From: Mameliella sp. CS4
GTDB lineage: Bacteria > Pseudomonadota > Alphaproteobacteria > Rhodobacterales > Rhodobacteraceae
Assembly: GCF_019392335.1 (NCBI RefSeq)
Contig: NZ_JAHXRQ010000022.1
Location: forward strand, 18,139 to 82,138
Length of the DNA: 64,000 bases
Direction: 5' to 3'
The notes under the pieces were generated by a model. It saw only the letters and a list, made by a program, of their open reading frames with translations, was not told where the DNA came from and made no database searches. Positions 59,002 through 64,000 of the stretch are shown in pieces. The first letter of the stretch is position 1. Every line of letters begins with the position of its first letter. The translations under genes and the position numbers were made by a program.

Positions 59002-59379
59002 TCAAAGACCGCCGACCGCGATCCAGTGGATCACGTCGTTTTCCGCCAGGTCCAGCGTCACCGCACCATCCGCCACGGTAATCGTCCCGCCCGAGGCCGA
59101 GATCGCCGCATCCGCCGTCGCTGCGGCACCGCCGGATAGAACCTGCACGAAATGCGCCGTGATGCTGGTCAGACCGGTGTCGATGTCCAGCGTCCCGGCG
59201 GTTTCCTCGCCCGAGGTTACGGCATGTGTGCCCGCCACGATTGTGCCCGTGTTGGAGCCTGCCGCGATCATGGCAGCGGTCACGTCGCTGCCATCGATCT
59301 TCAGCTTGCCGCCATTGGCTGCGTCGATCGCCAGAGTGTTGCCATTGTCGGTCTTGTGGACCTTCTTGATGTCCGTCAT
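59002..59379 (-). CDS. Hypothetical phage head decoration-like protein
   Basis: This 125-residue, Gly/Ala/Thr-rich beta protein begins MTDIKKVHKTDNGNTLAIDA. It lies between portal and protease, a common place for capsid decoration proteins. Family unknown. Confidence 0.65.
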   Translation of the reverse strand: MTDIKKVHKTDNGNTLAIDAANGGKLKIDGSDVTAAMIAAGSNTGTIVAGTHAVTSGEETAGTLDIDTGLTSITAHFVQVLSGGAAATADAAISASGGTITVADGAVTLDLAENDVIHWIAVGGL

Positions 59380-59409
59380 CTTCCTTGCCCTTTCCTCTGT
59401 TCCGGCTGG

Positions 59410-60738
59410 TCAGGCCGCGTCTTTCACCAGTTCCAGGCGTGGACGCCCGCGCACCCCGCCAGCCGAGGCGCGCAGAAAGGAAATCGACTTGTTGATCGAC
59501 TCCTGCGAGTCGCGCTCGCGTTCGCTGGTCCCCGTGCCCACCGGCACCATGTTCAGCGGCTCGACATAGCGGTCGCCGGCCCGGCCGATGCCGTTGCGCT
59601 TCTCCAGCGCCAGCACATCGTTTACGCTCAGCCACCCCCACTGCCGCCCCAGGGCGTAGGCCTTGTAGCGCGCCTCCAGGTCCCCCCGCAGAAGCGTTTC
59701 GACGTTGAATTCGAAATACACGCCCGGCACGCCGATCAGGTGCTTGGTCACGCTGCGCTCGATCAGTTCCAGGATCGGGCGCAGCGTGTCGGTGACAAAT
59801 TCCAGGCTCTGGTGCTCGATGTTTGAAAACGTCGCCTTGTCCAGCAGACCCACCTTGTGCGGGGGCACCCGCCAGATGCGCGCAAGATCGATCCACAGTT
59901 CCTTGCGGGTTTCCAGGAACTGCGCCTCTTCGGCTGTCAACCCCATGCGGTGCGGCTTGAGCCCGTATTCAAACATCCCGATTTTGTGCCGGTTGCGGCC
60001 CGTAGCCCATTTCCGGATGGCGTCCAGCATATTCTTCCGGCTCTCTTCGTCGCGGAAATGGCTGTCTGTATACAGCGCGTAGGGCGGCGTCGCGTCGTTG
60101 GTGAACAGGATATTCGCGTAGCGCTGCAGCGCGATGCCCACGGCCACGGCCTCGCGCCCATCCTCCAGGATCGGAGAGGTGCCGCGAATACCGTCCAGCA
60201 GCGGCGGCAAGGGAATATGCCAGACCTCGTCGCGCAGCAGCTTGCGTCCGCGGCCCCAGCGGTCACGCACGTCGAACCGGACAGATCCGTCCGGCAGCTC
60301 CTCAACCGTCATGCGCTCCGGCGAGGGATCAAGGCGGCGCAGGCCCACGGTCTGGCCCATGTTGTCAAAGATCCGTTCGGCCAGGAAATCGCCGTGCGAC
60401 GCCAGGTCATCGACGATCTGGTAGACGAATTCGAACCCGGTGCGATCCTCGTTCGGGTCCTGCAGCAACAGCGCCGCAGGGTGGTTCTCGATCCGCTCTA
60501 CCTTGGTCGCGCTGATCCTGCGGAATGCCCCGTGTTCCAGACCTGCCACCGAATCCGCAAGGCATTTCAGCGCGCTGCGCACCACCGGGATCTGCCGGGC
60601 ACGTTTGACCGTCACCGTGACGTCGATTTCCGAGCGGGCACCGCCCAAACCGGTGAACCACCGGTCGTCACCAGCATCCCGCTGTGTCGCGTCGCTGGCC
60701 GACAGGCCACCGCGGTTCCCCAAAAGCCAGCCCATCAT
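59410..60738 (-). CDS. Phage portal protein (HK97 family)
   Basis: This 442-residue protein has the HK97 portal motifs. VRSALKCLADSVAGLEHGAF is at the N-terminus, followed by QDPNEDRTGFEFVYQIVDDL. Later segments are LWIDLARIWRVPPHKVGLLD and YFEFNVETLLRGD. It forms the ring through which DNA is packaged. The start at 60,738 overlaps the terminase stop (ATGA). Confidence 0.9.
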   Translation of the reverse strand: MMGWLLGNRGGLSASDATQRDAGDDRWFTGLGGARSEIDVTVTVKRARQIPVVRSALKCLADSVAGLEHGAFRRISATKVERIENHPAALLLQDPNEDRTGFEFVYQIVDDLASHGDFLAERIFDNMGQTVGLRRLDPSPERMTVEELPDGSVRFDVRDRWGRGRKLLRDEVWHIPLPPLLDGIRGTSPILEDGREAVAVGIALQRYANILFTNDATPPYALYTDSHFRDEESRKNMLDAIRKWATGRNRHKIGMFEYGLKPHRMGLTAEEAQFLETRKELWIDLARIWRVPPHKVGLLDKATFSNIEHQSLEFVTDTLRPILELIERSVTKHLIGVPGVYFEFNVETLLRGDLEARYKAYALGRQWGWLSVNDVLALEKRNGIGRAGDRYVEPLNMVPVGTGTSERERDSQESINKSISFLRASAGGVRGRPRLELVKDAA

Positions 60739-62438
60739 GCGACTTTGTACCCCGCCGGAATCACGATTTCCTTTTCCGACCCACCCGCCATAGGGTTGCG
60801 GCTGATCAGCATGAAGGCGTTCAGAGCGGCGATCACCGGGTCGATCTTGGCCCGTCCTGCCGCCTGTTTCGTTACCGTCACCGCCGATCCCCTTTGCTCG
60901 ATCTTCACGTTGCCCATGCACCAACCCATGATCGGCTGGCCGCAATGGCGCAGCGTCCCGTCCTTCAGTTTCCGTTCCATGCCCCAGATCGCGGGCGACA
61001 GCCGCGCCCCCTGCCCAACGGCGACGACCTGCCCGTCCTCGATATCCCGCAGCGCCAGCTCATCCACGATGGCCGCCACCCCCCAGGGATCGAGCCCCAC
61101 CGCCGCCGCATTCGGCAGCAGGCGCGCATCCTTCAGCCGTTCCGCGACATCGGCCACGCCGATCACGTCGCCGGTCGGCTCATCCTCTTCCAGGATGGTC
61201 AGGTCGCCTGCCTCCGCGAAATCCTGCAGGCGCGGTGCGATCTCCTTGCGCTGACGCAGGACCTCCGGATGGGCCCAGGCATGCACCCAGGTCAGCCATT
61301 GCCGCGTCTCGGCACAGCGCCCGATCACGGCAGCGCCCAGCAGGTCGTCCAGCCCGCCGCCATCGACCCCCATCACCGCCACGTCGCTGCGCGCGATGAT
61401 CTCTTCCAGGGTCAACTTCGGATCGCCGGCCTTTTCCCAGAACCGGGCCGCCATCCATTCGCCGCCCAGCCCGACGCCGATTTCGACGTTCAGGTGCAGG
61501 CTCGCGAACAGCGCCAGGGCCGCGGGCCCGTCCTTCCTAGCCTTGCGGAACTGTTCCTCAAGAAAGGTGGTTGAGACCGAAACGCCGAGGTTCGGGTTGA
61601 CCGCGCCCCAAAGATCCGGGTTTTCCCACGCCTTGTTCTTCATCAGCTTAGGCGGGAACTCGTACAGTACCGGCAGCAGGGGAGCGCGTTCCTCGCCATC
61701 CCGCACACGCCGTGCCCATGACAGTTCTTTCTTGAACTCGCCCGCCGGCGGTTCCTTCGACTGCGTCGTGATCGTCAGCAGGAACCCTTCAGCCCGCGCC
61801 GCGAAGCCGCCGCGCAGCTCGGCCATGATCTCGGCGGCCCTGGGCTTGGCGCCCAGGACGTGCATTTCGTCGATCAGGATCCCGCTCGCCTTGGACCCGG
61901 TGACGACATCCCCGTCGGCCGAGACGATGGCCAGCACCGCCCCGGTGTCGATATGCTCGATCCGCTTCAGGTGATCGCGGATATGGAACAGCCGTTCGAT
62001 CTCGGGGTCGGACTTTATGATCCCCTTGACCGCCCGAAAGGAATAACTGGCAATCTGGTGCGAGGCCGAGATCAGGTAGAACTCGGCATCCGGGCGGTCG
62101 TTCAGCAGGATTGCCACCAGCATGATCGCCGCCGCCGTCGGCGTCTTGCCGTTCTTCTTGGGCACCAGCACGAAGAATTCGCTGATCGCGCGGGTCCGCG
62201 TGGCCGGGTCGTAGGACCCGAACAGCGCCTCGACCAGCTCGAACTGCCAGGGGCTGCAGATCTCCGCAAAGCGCGGTTTCTCAGGCATGTCCGGCATCCG
62301 GAACCGCTTGAACAGCGCCAGCGCCTTCGCGGCGGAACGCTCGTTCAGCGGAAGGTCTGGAAAGATCGACTCGCCGGCCATCAGCCGGTCCTGCCAGTCA
62401 GGGCAGGCCGTCGACCAGTCGCTTGGCTGGGCGTTCAT
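60735..62438 (-). CDS. Terminase large subunit
   Basis: This 567-residue terminase has an ATPase with Walker A VPKKNGKTPTAAA at about 92, Walker B ILIDEMHVLG and the C motif LTITTQSKEPP. The C-terminal nuclease domain starts at MGVDGGGLDDLLGAAVIG with its acidic metal site. It is of the HK97-like (Terminase_1) type. It packages DNA into proheads. Confidence 0.93.
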   Translation of the reverse strand: MNAQPSDWSTACPDWQDRLMAGESIFPDLPLNERSAAKALALFKRFRMPDMPEKPRFAEICSPWQFELVEALFGSYDPATRTRAISEFFVLVPKKNGKTPTAAAIMLVAILLNDRPDAEFYLISASHQIASYSFRAVKGIIKSDPEIERLFHIRDHLKRIEHIDTGAVLAIVSADGDVVTGSKASGILIDEMHVLGAKPRAAEIMAELRGGFAARAEGFLLTITTQSKEPPAGEFKKELSWARRVRDGEERAPLLPVLYEFPPKLMKNKAWENPDLWGAVNPNLGVSVSTTFLEEQFRKARKDGPAALALFASLHLNVEIGVGLGGEWMAARFWEKAGDPKLTLEEIIARSDVAVMGVDGGGLDDLLGAAVIGRCAETRQWLTWVHAWAHPEVLRQRKEIAPRLQDFAEAGDLTILEEDEPTGDVIGVADVAERLKDARLLPNAAAVGLDPWGVAAIVDELALRDIEDGQVVAVGQGARLSPAIWGMERKLKDGTLRHCGQPIMGWCMGNVKIEQRGSAVTVTKQAAGRAKIDPVIAALNAFMLISRNPMAGGSEKEIVIPAGYKVA

Positions 62439-62439
62439 A

Positions 62440-62907
62440 TCAGTGCGGGCCGAAACCCGGTTTCAGCAGGTCGTTTTCGTCGATCGTGTCCGCCGCCGCC
62501 CGGCGCCGCGCCTCTTTCTTGCCCTCCGGTGGCCGGTCGTCGCCCGAGGCTTGCAGGCGCTCGTTCAACAGATGCCGATCGCGGCGATCCATGATCCGCG
62601 TCAGTTCCTTCATGGCCCCGACATCACCATCCCGCGCTTTCTTCGCCAGCGTCTCCGCCCGCCACAACTCGAACCGCGAACGCTGCATGTCGCGGCGCTT
62701 CAAGTCCGAAAAATAATACTTCCGCAGGGTCGGCAGGCTGATCCCCAGACCGTCGGCTATCTCCTGGTCGCTGTAGCCCATCGCCAGGCCCATGATCACC
62801 TTGTCGGCGTTGCTTTGCGACCAACGATGAGCGGGCCGCCCACGGCGCCCTGACGGCATTGTGGTAAGGTCCCCGAACAGGTCCTTGGTCAGATTTTCGT
62901 CTTCCAC
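62440..62907 (-). CDS. Terminase small subunit
   Basis: This 155-residue protein has a HTH-like DNA-binding part (VIMGLAMGYSDQEIADGLGI, then LPTLRKYYFSDLKRRDMQRS) and a basic C-terminal part. The GTG at 62,905-62,907, preceded by GGAG nine bases upstream, is chosen; no ATG is better. The stop is one base from the large subunit ATG. It recognises the packaging site. Confidence 0.78.
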   Translation of the reverse strand: MEDENLTKDLFGDLTTMPSGRRGRPAHRWSQSNADKVIMGLAMGYSDQEIADGLGISLPTLRKYYFSDLKRRDMQRSRFELWRAETLAKKARDGDVGAMKELTRIMDRRDRHLLNERLQASGDDRPPEGKKEARRRAAADTIDENDLLKPGFGPH

Positions 62908-63028
62908 AAAAAAAATCTCCGCATGGGTGGGGAGCGGGTTTGGGCATACGTCCCGAATCAGCGATTTGACCCCCCCCACCATCCCGGCTCGCTCATCAAG
63001 GGGAACTCGACGCGCCAACTGAACTTTT

Positions 63029-63373
63029 TCACCGCCCCGAGGCGACCTCTTCCCGCTGCTTGTCGCGGCTGTGGCACGTCCAGCACAGGCACTGCAGGTT
63101 GTCGGGGTCCCAGAACCGCGCCTCATCCTCCCGGTGCGGCTCGATGTGATCCGCGACCAAACCCCACTTTTCCAACGAGGCGAAACCACACCGCGCGCAG
63201 GTGAACCCGGCGGCCTGCAACACCCTACGACGCATGTCCTGCCACCGCTTCGAGTTGTACCAGGCACGCGAAGCTTTCACCGCAGCGCGGGCCTGGTCCC
63301 TAGTTTTATCCATAGGCGACAGGCGCGGCGCAAGGCTGGTCAGCCCGCTTGCCATCGGTTTCAGCCGCGCCAT
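63029..63373 (-). CDS. HNH endonuclease
   Basis: This 114-residue protein has CARCGFASLEKWGLVADHIE, then NLQCLCWTCHSRDKQR: two CxxC zinc pairs around the HNH D-H-I core. HNH proteins next to terminase are needed for DNA packaging in HK97-like phages. The AAAGGAG ribosome site supports the ATG at 63,373. Confidence 0.9.
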   Translation of the reverse strand: MARLKPMASGLTSLAPRLSPMDKTRDQARAAVKASRAWYNSKRWQDMRRRVLQAAGFTCARCGFASLEKWGLVADHIEPHREDEARFWDPDNLQCLCWTCHSRDKQREEVASGR

Positions 63374-63556
63374 CCGCTCTCCTTTGACATCAACTCTGGG
63401 GATGGGGCGCCGCCCAGCCGCTGCAGCGCCCCTGATCTGCTCGCGCCTGTCGGCTGGCGCGCTCGGGGGTATCCTGAAACGAGAAGCGCCCGGCGGCATC
63501 TCTGCCCCGGGCGCACGTCTGTTCAGCGGCACTATGTCAACAGGAGCGGATTTCAG

Positions 63557-64000
63557 TCAACCCTTTTTCGACCAAGGCGTCACCGCAGGAAGCGCATCGG
63601 TCAACTCGAAGAGGTCAAAGGTTACCCCGCGCAGCCCTGCCTGAACGTCCATCAAGGCATGACGCCAGTCGAGATAACGTCTCCGCGCCGCCGCCACCTC
63701 AGAGGCCGAAGGCTCCACCGTCACCGGACAGACCGTCACCGACTTGCGCACCTCGCCTCGCCGCGTCCGATACCTAACTTCGCCAACAACCTCGGTCTTG
63801 GCCAGCCGCTGGTTCTGATTTGCGCCGCGCCATCCGCACGGCACCATCCTCTGAGGCCCGATGTCCCACCGCGGGCAGGTACAGGTCCGCGCCAGTTCCG
63901 CCACCTGCACCGCCACCGACCAAGGCACCGACCGCCGCAGCACGCTGACCACAACCTCGGCGTCATGGTGCGGCAGGCTGCGCCCACCCGACTGATCGAC
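63557..64000 (-). CDS. Hypothetical phage protein, N-terminus beyond right edge
   Basis: The open frame continues past the right edge, with at least 147 residues. It contains DAEVVVSVLRRSVPWSVAVQ, a C-rich stretch RTCTCPRWDIGPQRMVPCGW and a charged C-terminal half (AARRRYLDWRHALMDVQAGL). It may bind DNA or metal, but no family is recognised. Confidence 0.7.
   Translation of the reverse strand, partial: VDQSGGRSLPHHDAEVVVSVLRRSVPWSVAVQVAELARTCTCPRWDIGPQRMVPCGWRGANQNQRLAKTEVVGEVRYRTRRGEVRKSVTVCPVTVEPSASEVAAARRRYLDWRHALMDVQAGLRGVTFDLFELTDALPAVTPWSKKG

Larger units (their letters stand above)
40469..64000. mobile_element. Siphovirus-type prophage, left part (continues past right edge)
   Basis: A tRNA-derived boundary is followed by a three-gene rightward early operon and a leftward late operon. 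The late operon has a complete head-packaging-tail-lysis set: HNH, TerS, TerL, portal, S49 protease, HK97 capsid, connectors, tail tube, chaperone, tape measure, tip, fibre, endolysin and spanins. The tape measure and tail tube indicate a long tail. One chaperone resembles the GTA gp10 family, but the att site and lysis genes point to a prophage. No integrase, repressor or replication gene is visible; they should lie to the right. Confidence 0.9.

Noticed and set aside
56726..59569. 947-codon plus-strand frame across capsid and protease genes
   Set aside because: It is antisense to several confirmed phage structural genes and lacks any domain pattern.
40738..64000. Gene transfer agent cluster
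   Set aside because: A gp10-family chaperone is shared with GTAs, but the tRNA-derived att end, operator-controlled early operon and full lysis set indicate a prophage.

Overview
The window looks like chromosomal DNA of a marine-type Rhodobacteraceae (Roseobacter-group) alphaproteobacterium. Base composition is GC-rich. Many genes have typical Rhodobacterales forms: a TIGR02300 acidic protein, an Mcl1-type malyl-CoA lyase, a methylsuccinyl-CoA dehydrogenase with the long N-terminal extension, DgcN/DgcA, and intergenic repeats ending in a GGTATTT...AAAGAA block. The host assignment is inferred from protein character alone, because no searches could be run.

Bases 1-17,500 are core metabolism and housekeeping. 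A leftward D-amino-acid block (dat, dgcA, dgcN) faces mcl1. It is followed by a sulfotransferase-like gene, a divergent Lrp regulator/LysE exporter pair, an AraC/GyrI regulator, accA, a CcdA plus thioredoxin pair, a cation/proton antiporter, a GntR regulator, a J-domain protein, a YgjP-type metalloprotease, a TIGR02300 protein, tRNA-Ala(GGC), a TSUP transporter and mcd. mcl1 and mcd are both steps of the ethylmalonyl-CoA pathway.

Bases 17,600-31,700 are an accessory region with signs of decay. It holds an SRPBCC protein, AraC and TetR regulators, a membrane protein, a broken short-chain dehydrogenase, a CPBP protease coupled to a serine beta-lactamase-like protein, an amidase, an SMR transporter followed by a membrane protein cut short by an amber codon, an FAD oxidoreductase overlapping an MBL-fold hydrolase, and a saccharopine-dehydrogenase-like protein coupled to a 2TM protein. 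Three adjacent promoter regions here carry FNR/CRP-like TGA-N6-TCA palindromes.

Bases 31,680-40,400 return to core functions: an AhpD-like protein, an EF-hand protein, an EamA transporter, pheT, a nitrilase, a YrhK-like protein, pheS and a ChaC-type cyclotransferase. A small AT-richer membrane-protein gene is translationally coupled to pheS.

From about 40,469 to the right edge lies a siphovirus-type prophage. Its left boundary is a displaced tRNA 3' end. Next come a three-gene rightward operon with an operator palindrome over its promoter, then a very compact leftward late operon. Read in transcription order, that operon encodes an unidentified partial gene, HNH endonuclease, small and large terminase, portal, S49 protease, HK97-type capsid, connectors, tail tube, tail-assembly chaperone with a -1 frameshift signal, tape measure, tail tip, SGNH tail fibre, endolysin and an overlapping Rz/Rz1-like spanin pair. 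No integrase or intact tRNA is in the window, so the right boundary lies beyond 64,000.
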